In this document: one piece after another, positions 1 to 8,193 of the stretch | Position numbering within the stretch: the first letter of the stretch is position 1 | Layout of the letters: every line of letters begins with the position of its first letter | Source: JAFDWI01 sp964595905 | GTDB lineage: Bacteria > Actinomycetota > Acidimicrobiia > Acidimicrobiales > Iamiaceae | Assembly (NCBI GenBank): GCA_964595905.1 | Contig: CAZQSU010000052.1 | Location: 1-23,052 of the forward strand | Direction of reading: 5' to 3' | Length of the DNA: 23,052 bases | Made by a program: the position numbers and the translations under genes | Notes under the pieces: generated by a model | Seen by the model: only the letters and a program-made list of their open reading frames with translations | Told to the model about the DNA's origin: nothing | Databases searched by the model: none

Positions 1-1
1 C

Positions 2-1072
2 CTCGCGAACTTCACCGACCCGCTGGTGGACTGTCGCAACTGCAAGGAACGGTTCCGTCTCGACAAGCTGGACGACCCCGATGTCTGCCCGAACTGCGGC
101 GCCAAGGGCAGTTTCACCGAGGCCCGCCAGTTCAACCTGATGTTCAAGACCCACGCGGGCCCGGTCGAATCCGCCTCGACCGAGGCGTACCTGCGCCCCG
201 AGACCGCCCAGGGCATGTTCACGAACTTCGCGAACGTGTTGACCACGTCGCGGAAGAAGCCTCCGTTCGGGATCGCGCAGATCGGCAAGTCGTTCCGCAA
301 CGAGATCACGCCGGGCAACTTCGTGTTCCGCACCCGCGAGTTCGAACAGATGGAGATGGAGTTCTTCGTGCCGCCCGCCGACGCGGACGAGTGGTACCGC
401 TACTGGTGCGAGACGCGGTTCCGTTGGTACACCGAGCTGGGGATCCCCGAAGAACAGTTGCGACTGCGCCCTCATGACGAAGACGAGTTGAGTCACTATT
501 CGCTGGCCACCTCGGATGTGGAGTTCGCCTTCCCGTGGGGATGGGACGAGCTCGAGGGGATCGCGAACCGGGGTGACTACGACCTGACCGCCCATGCGAA
601 CGCATCGGGGGAGAAGCTCGACTACTTCGACCAGGCGACCGGCGAGCGGTACCGGCCCTACGTGATCGAACCGGCCGCAGGGGCGACGCGCACGATGATG
701 GCGTTCCTGCTCTCGGCCTTCCACACCGAAGAGGTGCGGGGCGAGACCCGGACCGTGTTGCGGCTCCACCCGCGTCTGGCCCCCTACAAGGTCGCGGTGT
801 TGCCGCTGTCGAAGAAGCCCGAACTCTCGGGCGTCGCGAACGAGGTGCTGGGCCTGGTCCAACCGAAGTGGATGTGTGACTACGACGAGACCCAGGCGAT
901 CGGGCGTCGCTACCGCCGCCAGGACGAGCTCGGCACCCCGTTGTGCGTGACCGTCGACTTCGACACGCTCGAGGACCGGGCGGTCACCGTGCGCGACCGT
1001 GACACCATGGCCCAGGACCGCGTGCCGATCGACGGTCTGGTCGCGTTCCTCGACGCACGTCTCGGCCTGTAG
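2..1072 (+). CDS. glyS: Glycine--tRNA ligase, alpha2 type (5' end cut by window)
   Basis: Class II aminoacyl-tRNA synthetase that charges tRNA-Gly in the cytosol. The frame is open from base 2, before the GTG at 26, and reads LANFTDPLV ahead of the CRNC motif, so the gene continues upstream of the window and 26 is not the start. Visible parts in order: a four-Cys zinc site (CRNC and CPNC), the LRPETAQG block, class II motif 2 (FRNEITPGNFVFRTREFEQ), motif 3 (EPAAGATRTMMAF) and a C-terminal anticodon-binding domain starting near LHPRLAPYKVAVLPL. About 356 residues are present; family members are usually about 450-500, so roughly the N-terminal quarter is missing. It converges on the esterase gene, and a perfect inverted repeat lies 20 bases after the stop. 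The single-chain architecture rules out the bacterial alpha2beta2 GlyQ/GlyS type. Confidence 0.96.
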   Translation, partial: LANFTDPLVDCRNCKERFRLDKLDDPDVCPNCGAKGSFTEARQFNLMFKTHAGPVESASTEAYLRPETAQGMFTNFANVLTTSRKKPPFGIAQIGKSFRNEITPGNFVFRTREFEQMEMEFFVPPADADEWYRYWCETRFRWYTELGIPEEQLRLRPHDEDELSHYSLATSDVEFAFPWGWDELEGIANRGDYDLTAHANASGEKLDYFDQATGERYRPYVIEPAAGATRTMMAFLLSAFHTEEVRGETRTVLRLHPRLAPYKVAVLPLSKKPELSGVANEVLGLVQPKWMCDYDETQAIGRRYRRQDELGTPLCVTVDFDTLEDRAVTVRDRDTMAQDRVPIDGLVAFLDARLGL

Positions 1073-1091
1073 CGACCTGCTGCGACGATTC

Positions 1092-1134
1092 TGGGTGCCG
1101 GTTCCGGACACGCCGTGTCCGGAACCGGCACCCA
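1092..1134. terminator. Perfect 21-bp inverted repeat between convergent genes
   Basis: Arms 1092-1112 and 1114-1134 are exact reverse complements around one central base. The repeat lies 19 bases after the glyS stop and 10 bases after the esterase stop on the other strand. There is no T-tract on the 3' side in either direction; AAAA follows on the plus strand. It would suit a bidirectional hairpin terminator of the U-tract-less kind common in high-GC actinobacteria. It could also be one copy of a dispersed extragenic palindrome. Confidence 0.6.
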
Positions 1135-1144
1135 AAACGCAGGC

Positions 1145-2086
1145 TCAGGCCCCGACCGCGCTGAACGCCGCACGGATCGCGGCGGCGGCCCGGGTCCGCG
1201 CGACGGCGCAGTCGGGGAGGAAGTCGAAGTCGAAGAACCCGTGGATCTCACCGTCGAAGTGCACCCGTTCGACGGGCACGCCGGCGGCCTCCAGAGCGTC
1301 GGCGTAGGCGAGTCCTTCGTCGCGCAAGGGATCGAACTCGGCGGTGATCACCATCGCCGGGGGCAGTCTCGACAGGTCCGAGGCGAGCAGCGGCGACACC
1401 CGCGGTGTGGCCGGGTCGCGACCCGCCAGGTACTGACGCCCGAACCAGATCATCGACTCCTGGGTCAGGAAGTAGCCCTCACCGTTCTCGTGACGTGACG
1501 GGTGGTCTTCGGCCAGATCCACTGCCGGGTACACGAGGAGCTGGAAGGCGATGACCGGCGAGTGCGCGGCCCGGGCGAGTTGGCAGGCGACCGCGGCGAG
1601 GTTTCCGCCGGCCGAGTCGCCGCCGACCGCCAGACGGGCGACATCGACGCCGAGGTCGCCGGCGTGGGCCACGACCCAGTCGAGCGCCGAGATCACGTCG
1701 TCGATCGCGGCGGGGTAGGGGTGCTCCGGGGCGAGGTGGTAGTCGACGCTCACCACCACGACCTCCGCCTCGTTCGCGAGCGCGCGACAGGTCGAGTCCG
1801 CCGTGTCCAGATCACCGATGACGAAGCCGCCGCCGTGGATCCACACCAGACAGCCCAGCGTGTCGCCTGGTACGGAGCCGGCCGGCCGGTAGCAACGCAC
1901 GGCGAAGTCGCCGTGCTGACCGCTGGTGACGGTCCGGTCCTCGACGGCGGCCACCGCGGGGCCTTCGATCACCGCGAGCTGGGCGTAGCCGGCGCGTGCG
2001 GCTTCGGGGCCCTGTTCCTCCAGGGGTGGCATGTCGAGCCCGTTGATCAGGTCGAGGAAGTCCTGCACTTCCTTGGTCGGGGCCAT
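1145..2086 (-). CDS. Alpha/beta hydrolase, hormone-sensitive-lipase family esterase
   Basis: Probable carboxylesterase hydrolysing short-chain esters; the substrate is unknown. The 313-residue protein carries the family's oxyanion motif HGGGF (84-88), the nucleophile elbow GDSAG with Ser158, and the expected acid and base at Asp252 (EFDPLRDEG) and His282 (IHGFF), so the catalytic triad is intact. The length matches family IV (HSL) esterases. There is no signal peptide or membrane segment, so it is probably cytosolic. I chose the ATG at 2086 because AAGGA lies 7 bases upstream and family homology begins just after it; the open frame extends further upstream but with low-complexity Arg/Pro residues. 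It stands alone on the minus strand between glyS and ppdK, interrupting an otherwise co-oriented housekeeping block. A TACCTT hexamer at 2126-2131 (minus) could be its -10 element. Confidence 0.92.
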   Translation of the reverse strand: MAPTKEVQDFLDLINGLDMPPLEEQGPEAARAGYAQLAVIEGPAVAAVEDRTVTSGQHGDFAVRCYRPAGSVPGDTLGCLVWIHGGGFVIGDLDTADSTCRALANEAEVVVVSVDYHLAPEHPYPAAIDDVISALDWVVAHAGDLGVDVARLAVGGDSAGGNLAAVACQLARAAHSPVIAFQLLVYPAVDLAEDHPSRHENGEGYFLTQESMIWFGRQYLAGRDPATPRVSPLLASDLSRLPPAMVITAEFDPLRDEGLAYADALEAAGVPVERVHFDGEIHGFFDFDFLPDCAVARTRAAAAIRAAFSAVGA

Positions 2087-2145
2087 CGGCACGTCCTTCA
2101 CGCTCACGAATCGATCGGAGTCGTCAAGGTAGCGCGCCCGGAAAC

Positions 2146-2171
2146 CCGCCGGGCGCGGGGCGACCCGGCGG
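2146..2171. repeat. 8-bp inverted repeat in the esterase/ppdK divergent gap
   Basis: Arms 2146-2153 and 2164-2171 are exact complements with a 10-base loop, in the 268-bp gap between the two divergent starts. It could be a regulator site or a chance GC-rich hairpin; nothing decides between these. Confidence 0.3.
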
Positions 2172-2206
2172 TCCCGGCGGCGGACAGCAGCCGGGGGTCG
2201 GTCCTC

Positions 2207-2212
2207 TATGCT
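2207..2212 (+). promoter_or_regulatory. Possible -10 element for ppdK
   Basis: TATGCT fits the TANNNT pattern seen before other genes in this window. No convincing -35 hexamer sits 16-19 bases upstream. If used, the ppdK leader would be about 135 nt long and would contain the direct repeat at 2244-2310. Confidence 0.3.
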
Positions 2213-2243
2213 CGTGCCCGCACTCGTCTGAACCCGGGTGCCC

Positions 2244-2310
2244 GGTACCGGCGATCCCGGTCCGATCGGCATCCGGGTCCAGCTGCTCGGCGGCACCGGC
2301 GACCCCGGTC
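2244..2310. repeat. Imperfect 19-bp direct repeat in the ppdK leader
   Basis: Copies at 2244-2262 and 2292-2310 share 17 of 19 bases (consensus GGYACCGGCGAYCCCGGTC) with a 48-bp offset. They lie between the possible ppdK promoter and its start codon, so they may be operator sites or a leader structure. The function is unknown. Confidence 0.4.
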
Positions 2311-2354
2311 TCTCCGATCCGATCCGTCCCCCCGACACCCCTGAGGAGAGATCC

Positions 2355-4979
2355 GTGCCCTACGTCTACGCCTTCGGTCACAAGCACCGTCGCCCCCCCA
2401 TGCAGCTCAAGAAGTTGCTCGGAGGGAAGGGGGCGAACCTGGCGGAGATGACGTCGGTGCTGGAGCTCCCCGTGCCGCCGGGATTCACGATCACGACCGA
2501 CGCGTGCCGTGCCTACCTGGCCGACGGCTGGCCCAAGGAGCTCGACGCCGAGATCGACCGGCACGTCGACAAGTTGGAGAAGGCGATGGGACGCCGTATC
2601 GGCGACCCCGACGATCCGCAACTGGTGAGTGTCCGCTCGGGCGCGGCGGTGTCGATGCCCGGGATGATGGACACCGTGCTCAACCTCGGCCTCAACGACG
2701 CGTCGGTCGAGGGGCTGGCGAAGGCGACCGGTCAGGAACGGTTCGCGTACGACTCGTACCGACGCTTCATCGCGATGTACGGCCGGATCGTGCTGGGCAT
2801 CGACGGCGAAGCCTTCGACCAGCCGCTCGAGAAGGCCAAGACGACCGCCGGCGTGAAGAGCGATGCGGAGCTCTCGGCCGAGGCGCTGCGCAAGCTGTGC
2901 ACCGCCTACAAGGCGCTGGTGAAGCGCAAGACCAAGGCCGAGTTCCCCCAGGACCCCAAAGACCAACTCCGCGGCGCGATCGAGGCCGTGTTCGCCTCGT
3001 GGAACACGCCCCGGGCGGTCGCCTATCGCACCCGCGACAAGATCAGTCACGATCTCGGTACGGCGGTGAACGTCCAGGCGATGGTGTTCGGGAACCGTGA
3101 CGACGACTCGGGTACCGGGGTGGGCTTCACCCGCAACGCGGCGACCGGCGAGAACCGCCCTTACGGCGACTTCCTCGTCAACGCGCAAGGTGAGGACGTG
3201 GTCGCCGGGATCCGCAACACCGCTGACCTCGACGAGCTCGGCAAGCTGTTTCCCGGGATCCACGACGAGTTGCTGGTGATCTTCGACCGCCTCGAGCGGC
3301 ACTACCGCGACATGTGCGACACCGAGTTCACGATCGAGCAGGGCAAGTTGTGGATGCTGCAGACCCGGGTGGGCAAGCGCACCGGACGGGCCGCGCTGAA
3401 GATGGCCGTCGACATGACCCGCGACTCACGCATCGGCCTCACCCGCGCCGAAGCCGTGCAGCGGATCACCGCCGATCATCTCGACCAGGTCCTCCACCCG
3501 CAGTTCGGCGGTGAGCAGGTCGATGTGCTCACCAAAGGCCTCGCGGCATCACCGGGCGCCGCGGTCGGCAAAGCGGTCTTCGACTCGGACCGGGCGGTCG
3601 CCGCGGCCGCCAGGGGCGACAAGATCGTGCTGGTCCGCAACGAGACCTCTCCGGACGACGTGCACGGGATGCAGGTGTCCCAGGGCATCCTCACCGCCCG
3701 GGGCGGGCTGGTCTCGCACGCCGCGGTCGTCGCCCGCGGTTGGGGGATCCCCGCGGTGGTCGGCGCGGAAGCGGTGCACATCGAGGGCAAGAAGGCGACG
3801 GTCGGCGACGTCACGATCGCCGAGGGCGACGTGATCTCGATCAACGGCTCGACCGGTGAGGTCGTCGTCGGTGCGGTCGAACTCGTCGCGGCGCAACCCC
3901 CGGACGAGTTCGACACGATTCTGAAATGGGCCGACACGATCCGCAAGGGCAAGCTCGCCGTGCGCGCCAACGCCGACAACGGCGAGGACGCCGCGGTCGC
4001 CCGTTCCTATGGCGCCCAGGGCATCGGGCTCTGCCGTACCGAGCACATGTTCCTCGCCGAAGATCGCCTGCCCGTGGTCCGCAGGATGATCCTGGCCGAC
4101 ACCCCCACGGCCGAAGCCAAGGCGCTCGAGGACCTGCACCAGGTGCAGAAGCAGGACTTCGCCGCGATCCTGGAGGCGATGGACGGGCTGCCGGTCACGG
4201 TGCGGCTGCTCGACCCGCCGCTGCACGAGTTCCTGCCCGATCTCGGCGCGCTCGAGGTGAAGGCGGCGACCAAGGGGCTGTCGAAGCGCGAGACGAAGCT
4301 GCTGGAGGCGGCGCGCTCGTGGCACGAGTTCAACCCGATGCTGGGCGTGCGCGGCGTGCGCCTCGGCATGCTCAAGCCGGGACTGTACGAGATGCAGGTG
4401 AGGGCGCTCGTCGAAGCCGCGCTCGACCGTCTCGACGCCGGCGGCAAGCCGATCGTCGAGGTGATGATCCCGCTCACGGTGTCGCGGCCCGAGTTGGCCG
4501 AGGCCCGAAGCTGGGTCGCCGACGCGATCGCGGACGCCACCAGAGGACGACGCAAGAAGCCGAAGATCCTGATCGGCACCATGATCGAGACCCCGCGTGC
4601 CGCCCTGTGCGCGGACGAGATCGCGCAAGAGGCCGACTTCTTCAGCTTCGGCACGAACGACCTGACCCAGATGACGTTCGGGTTCAGCCGCGACGACATC
4701 GAGGGGCGTCTCATGAAGACCTACCTCGAGAAGGGGCTGCTCAAGCGCAACCCCTTCGAGACCGTCGACGCGGACGGCGTGGGCGAACTCGTGAAGATCG
4801 GTGCGAAGCGGGGCCGCAAGGCCGTCGAGACGCTCAAGTTGGGCGTGTGCGGCGAACACGGCGGCGACCCCGAGTCGATCCGCGTCTTCCACGACGCCGG
4901 GCTCGACTACGTCTCGTGCTCGCCCTACCGCGTGCCGATCGCCCGCGTCGCCGCCGCGCAGGCGGTGCTGGGCGGCTGA
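2355..4979 (+). CDS. ppdK: Pyruvate, phosphate dikinase
   Basis: Interconverts pyruvate, ATP and Pi with PEP, AMP and PPi at the pyruvate/PEP node in the cytosol. The 874 residues match the usual length of the bacterial enzyme. Order: N-terminal ATP-grasp nucleotide-binding domain (KLLGGKGANLAEM and the CRAYL region), central swivelling phosphohistidine domain with GGLVSHAAVVARGWG (catalytic His455), and a C-terminal PEP/pyruvate TIM barrel ending in GVCGEHGGDP (Cys832, the usual acid/base). I chose GTG 2355 because GAGGAGAG lies just upstream and because the resulting numbering places the catalytic His as in the Clostridium symbiosum enzyme. The residue two before His455 is Val, where the well-studied enzymes have the Thr that is the target of the PPDK regulatory protein. 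The gene is followed after 34 bases by dnaG. No regulatory-protein gene is adjacent. Confidence 0.97.
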   Translation: MPYVYAFGHKHRRPPMQLKKLLGGKGANLAEMTSVLELPVPPGFTITTDACRAYLADGWPKELDAEIDRHVDKLEKAMGRRIGDPDDPQLVSVRSGAAVSMPGMMDTVLNLGLNDASVEGLAKATGQERFAYDSYRRFIAMYGRIVLGIDGEAFDQPLEKAKTTAGVKSDAELSAEALRKLCTAYKALVKRKTKAEFPQDPKDQLRGAIEAVFASWNTPRAVAYRTRDKISHDLGTAVNVQAMVFGNRDDDSGTGVGFTRNAATGENRPYGDFLVNAQGEDVVAGIRNTADLDELGKLFPGIHDELLVIFDRLERHYRDMCDTEFTIEQGKLWMLQTRVGKRTGRAALKMAVDMTRDSRIGLTRAEAVQRITADHLDQVLHPQFGGEQVDVLTKGLAASPGAAVGKAVFDSDRAVAAAARGDKIVLVRNETSPDDVHGMQVSQGILTARGGLVSHAAVVARGWGIPAVVGAEAVHIEGKKATVGDVTIAEGDVISINGSTGEVVVGAVELVAAQPPDEFDTILKWADTIRKGKLAVRANADNGEDAAVARSYGAQGIGLCRTEHMFLAEDRLPVVRRMILADTPTAEAKALEDLHQVQKQDFAAILEAMDGLPVTVRLLDPPLHEFLPDLGALEVKAATKGLSKRETKLLEAARSWHEFNPMLGVRGVRLGMLKPGLYEMQVRALVEAALDRLDAGGKPIVEVMIPLTVSRPELAEARSWVADAIADATRGRRKKPKILIGTMIETPRAALCADEIAQEADFFSFGTNDLTQMTFGFSRDDIEGRLMKTYLEKGLLKRNPFETVDADGVGELVKIGAKRGRKAVETLKLGVCGEHGGDPESIRVFHDAGLDYVSCSPYRVPIARVAAAQAVLGG

Positions 4980-5000
4980 CCGGACCTCGGCGCGACCTGG

Positions 5001-5006
5001 CATGAT
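5001..5006 (+). promoter_or_regulatory. Candidate -10 for a leaderless dnaG transcript
   Basis: CATGAT ends exactly 7 bases before the dnaG GTG, and no Shine-Dalgarno sequence lies between them. Transcription starting at or beside the GTG would give a leaderless mRNA. The 18208 gene has the same geometry (CAGACT, 7 bases, GTG). Confidence 0.4.
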
Positions 5007-5013
5007 CTGAGCC

Positions 5014-6846
5014 GTGGGGATCGTCGCCGAGGACATCGCCCGGGTCAGGGAAGCCACCGATCTGGTGGCGCTGGTGAGTCGTCACCTCGCGCTCAAGCGA
5101 GTGGGCGCGTCGTGGATGGGCCTGTGCCCGTTCCACGGTGAGAAGTCGCCGAGCTTCTCGGTGTCGGCCGAAAAGGGGTTCTTCCACTGCTTCGGGTGTG
5201 GCAAGAGCGGCGACGCCATCACGTTCGCGATGGAGATCGACCATCTCGACTTCGCCACCGCGGTGGAGACCCTCGCGGCCGCCGCGGGGATCGCTCTGCG
5301 CTACGACGAACGCTCCCAGTCCGAAGGCCGTCGTGAACGCACGAAGCTGGTCGCGGCGATGGAGGACGCGGTCGAGTGGTACCACCAGCGGCTGCTCACC
5401 TCACCCGATGCGGGTCCGGCACGCTCGTATCTGCGGAATCGCGGCTTCGACGGCGACACGGTACGGCGGTATCGGATCGGCTGGGCTCCCGACGACTGGG
5501 ACCTCCTCGCCCGTGCGCTGCGCTCGCACGGCGACGCGCTCGGCAGGGCCGGGCTGGTCTTCGTCAACCGGCGGGGGCGCACCCAGGACTTCTTCCGGGC
5601 CCGGGTGCTCTTCCCGATCTTCGACGCCCAGGGCGACCCGGTGTCATTCGGCGGACGGGTCCTGCCGGGCGCCGAGGGGCCGAAGTACCGGAACACCTCC
5701 GAGACCCCGCTGTACCACAAGTCGCGGGTGCTCTACGGGCTGAACTGGGCGAAGTCATCGATCGTCACGGCCGACCAGGTGATCGTGTGCGAGGGTTACA
5801 CCGACGTCATCGGCTTCGCCACCGCCGGGCTGGATCGAGCGGTCGCCACCTGTGGCACCGCACTCACCGAGGACCACGTGAAGGTGCTGCGCAAGTTCGC
5901 CCGGGGGGTCGTGCTCGCCTTCGACCCGGACGCTGCCGGCAAGGCCGCGGCCGACCGCGTGTACGCCTGGGAACACACCCACGACATCGACGTGTCGGTC
6001 GTGGAACTACCCGGTGGCGCCGACCCTGCGGATCTGGCACGCCGCGATCCCGACGGCCTCAGGGCCGCGGTCGAAGGGGCGCAACCGTTTCTCGCCTACC
6101 GGGTCGAACGGGTGCTCGCGGCCGGTGCCCTGAACACGGCCGAGGGGCGCGCCCGGGTGGCCGAAGCGGCGCTCGCGGTGATCGCCGAACATCCCAACGA
6201 GTTGGTCCGGGACCCCTACGTCATGGAGGTCGCGGACCGCTGCCGCCTCGACCCGGACCAGCTCCGGGCCCGGATCGCCCGAGGCGGTCTCCCGTCCTCG
6301 GGGTCGGCAGCCGCCGCGAACGCCGGGTCGACTCGGAACGACGCGGCACCAGACGATGATCCCTTCGCCGGCGAGGACGTGGCGCGGACCCGACCGAGTG
6401 TCCGTCCGGCCGGGGTCGAGATCGAGGCGTTGCGTCTCGCCGTACACCGCGGCACCGAGATGACGGAGCTGGTCGACCCGGTGTTGTTCGCCGACCCGGT
6501 GCACCGCGACGTGTACGGCGCGCTCGTGGCCGCGGGTGGTGACGTGCACGCCGCGGCAGCGCTGTTGGACCCCGACGGTGCGGAGCTGTTGGCCGCGCTC
6601 GCCGTGGAACCGGGCGACGCGGAACCACTCGACGTGGCGACGCGGCTCGTGGCCGAGGCGGGTCGGCGGACCCTGGTCGACTTCGAACGACGCGCTCGTC
6701 GCTCGGACGATCCGCTCGAGTTCTCACCATCGGTCACCTGGCTCAAACTCCAGCTCGAACACCTCCGGGCCGAGCCGATTTCGGTCCTGGTCGAAAGCGA
6801 CGAATTGGTACGCTGGTTGCGTGATCAGGATCCAGATCGGGTGTGA
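5014..6846 (+). CDS. dnaG: DNA primase DnaG
   Basis: Makes RNA primers for Okazaki fragments at the replication fork with DnaB helicase. The 610-residue protein has the expected parts: an N-terminal CHC2 zinc finger with Cys38, His41, Cys59 and Cys62 (CPFH ... CFGCG), a primase core, a Toprim metal site with Glu260 in VCEGYTD and Asp304/Asp306 in FDPDAAG, and a less conserved C-terminal helicase-binding region after about residue 430. The GTG start gives the standard N-terminus (GIVAEDIARVREATDLVALV), and no upstream start is possible in the short gap. It lies 34 bases after ppdK and 87 bases before the sigma factor, so it may be both co-transcribed and expressed from its own leaderless promoter. 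The dnaG-rpoD order is the classic macromolecular-synthesis arrangement. Confidence 0.98.
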   Translation: MGIVAEDIARVREATDLVALVSRHLALKRVGASWMGLCPFHGEKSPSFSVSAEKGFFHCFGCGKSGDAITFAMEIDHLDFATAVETLAAAAGIALRYDERSQSEGRRERTKLVAAMEDAVEWYHQRLLTSPDAGPARSYLRNRGFDGDTVRRYRIGWAPDDWDLLARALRSHGDALGRAGLVFVNRRGRTQDFFRARVLFPIFDAQGDPVSFGGRVLPGAEGPKYRNTSETPLYHKSRVLYGLNWAKSSIVTADQVIVCEGYTDVIGFATAGLDRAVATCGTALTEDHVKVLRKFARGVVLAFDPDAAGKAAADRVYAWEHTHDIDVSVVELPGGADPADLARRDPDGLRAAVEGAQPFLAYRVERVLAAGALNTAEGRARVAEAALAVIAEHPNELVRDPYVMEVADRCRLDPDQLRARIARGGLPSSGSAAAANAGSTRNDAAPDDDPFAGEDVARTRPSVRPAGVEIEALRLAVHRGTEMTELVDPVLFADPVHRDVYGALVAAGGDVHAAAALLDPDGAELLAALAVEPGDAEPLDVATRLVAEAGRRTLVDFERRARRSDDPLEFSPSVTWLKLQLEHLRAEPISVLVESDELVRWLRDQDPDRV

Positions 6847-6933
6847 CCGTTCGGATTCCGCCACGTACGGGCCCGATGCTGCCGGGGCGGCATCGACACG
6901 GAAGGCGTGTCGTTCCGGGGCGGGGAGTCACGA

Positions 6934-8079
6934 GTGACGGTGCCCACCGGCCCGGACCTTTCCACCCCGGATGACGAAGCCATCGGCGCGCCGGCCGAAC
7001 CCGACGTGAGCCGCGCGAACGCGCAGGCGGGCGGCTCCTCGACGCTCGACGGGCCCGCGGTCCGCTCGGTCGACGCGGGTGAGGTCGCGGTGCGGCGGAG
7101 GCGTCGGCCCCATCCGACGTCGTCGCGAACCACCCACAGCGCCTCGGGTACCGATTCGGTCCGCACCTACCTCGCCGAGATCGGCCGGGTGCCCCTGCTG
7201 ACGCCCGAGGAGGAGGTGGCGGTCGCGACCAGGATCGCGGAAGGGTCGAAGGCGGCCGAGCAACTCGCCGATGCCGAGGCCGCCGGCGTGGCCGGTTCAC
7301 TGGAGTTCGCGGAACGTCGCCGCCTCGAGCGCCTCGCCCGCGACGGGATGCGCGCCAAGGACGAACTGGTCCAGGCGAACCTGCGGCTGGTCGTGTCGAT
7401 CGCGAAGCGGTACACGAACCGGGGCATGCCGTTGCTCGACCTGGTCCAGGAGGGCAACTTCGGGCTGATGCGGGCGGTCGAGAAGTTCGACCACACCAAG
7501 GGGTTCAAGTTCTCGACCTATGCGACCTGGTGGATCCGCCAGTCGGTGACCCGGGCGATCGCGGACCAGTCCCGCACGATCCGGATCCCCGGACACATGA
7601 TGGAGTCGATCACGCGTGTGACGAGGATCCAACGCCAGATGGTCGTCGAGCTCAAGCGCGAACCCACCTCCGAGGAGCTCGCGGAGCGTGTCGAGATGAC
7701 GCCCGAGAAGGTGCAGGAGATCCTCCGGGTCGCCCAGGATCCGCTGTCGTTGGACTCCACGGTCGGTGACGGCAACGACGCGTTGTTGTCGGACTTCATC
7801 GAGGACGTCGGCGCGAAGGCCCCGGAGGACGAGGCCGCCCGGCAGATGCTGAACCGCGCCGTGGAACAGGCGCTCGGTCAGTTGAGCGAACGGGAACGCA
7901 AGGTGGTGCGGATGCGGTTCGGGCTCGACACCGACGGGGCGCCGTTGACCCTGGAAGAGGTCGGACGCCATTTCGGTGTGACCCGGGAGCGGATCCGCCA
8001 GATCGAATCCAAGACCCTCGCCAAGCTGCGACAGCCGCAACGCCGCGCGCTGCTACGCGACTACCTCGACGACGGATGA
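6934..8079 (+). CDS. rpoD: RNA polymerase principal sigma factor (RpoD/SigA family)
   Basis: Directs RNA polymerase to housekeeping promoters. In 381 residues it shows region 1.2 (about 73-105, DSVRTYLAEIGRVPLLT), region 2 (about 145-222, including DLVQEGNFGLMRAVEKFD and the melting and -10 recognition helix TYATWWIRQSVTRAI), region 3, and region 4 with the -35 recognition helix (VTRERIRQIESKTLAKLR). The N-terminal 70 residues are variable and Arg-rich (RRRRR at 54-58), without a clear acidic region 1.1, so this is a compact form. I chose GTG 6934 because GGGGAG lies 6 bases upstream; GTG 6907 and GTG 6940 are alternatives in the same frame. Its place behind dnaG and the full set of conserved regions argue for the primary rather than an alternative sigma factor, though a second group 2 copy elsewhere cannot be excluded. 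Confidence 0.95.
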   Translation: MTVPTGPDLSTPDDEAIGAPAEPDVSRANAQAGGSSTLDGPAVRSVDAGEVAVRRRRRPHPTSSRTTHSASGTDSVRTYLAEIGRVPLLTPEEEVAVATRIAEGSKAAEQLADAEAAGVAGSLEFAERRRLERLARDGMRAKDELVQANLRLVVSIAKRYTNRGMPLLDLVQEGNFGLMRAVEKFDHTKGFKFSTYATWWIRQSVTRAIADQSRTIRIPGHMMESITRVTRIQRQMVVELKREPTSEELAERVEMTPEKVQEILRVAQDPLSLDSTVGDGNDALLSDFIEDVGAKAPEDEAARQMLNRAVEQALGQLSERERKVVRMRFGLDTDGAPLTLEEVGRHFGVTRERIRQIESKTLAKLRQPQRRALLRDYLDDG

Positions 8080-8087
8080 CCGCACCG

Positions 8088-8101
8088 GGCCGACGTCGGC
8101 C
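8088..8101 (+). terminator. Weak palindrome after rpoD
   Basis: A 14-bp perfect palindrome (GGCCGACGTCGGCC) begins 8 bases after the rpoD stop, without a T-tract. It is a possible terminator separating rpoD from the tRNA genes; the stem would be only about 5 bp with a tetraloop. Confidence 0.25.
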
Positions 8102-8171
8102 GGCCCAGCGTGGTGTTCCTCGTCGATCGGTCGTCCCGGAGAACGAGTACGGCCGTCCGCCCCGCGGCCAC

Positions 8172-8177
8172 TAGGAT
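8172..8177 (+). promoter_or_regulatory. -10 element for the tRNA-Asn/tRNA-Ile2 pair
   Basis: TAGGAT lies 16 bases before the 5' end of tRNA-Asn, a suitable distance for a short precursor leader. The same hexamer precedes the phosphatase gene at 15358. No clear -35 hexamer is visible. Confidence 0.45.
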
Positions 8178-8193
8178 GGCTCGCTCAGATCCT

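Noticed and set aside
3549..5057. 502-codon minus-strand frame and the overlapping plus-strand 3926-5005 frame
   Set aside because: Both are shadows of ppdK; neither shows any domain, and the ppdK frame is fully conserved.
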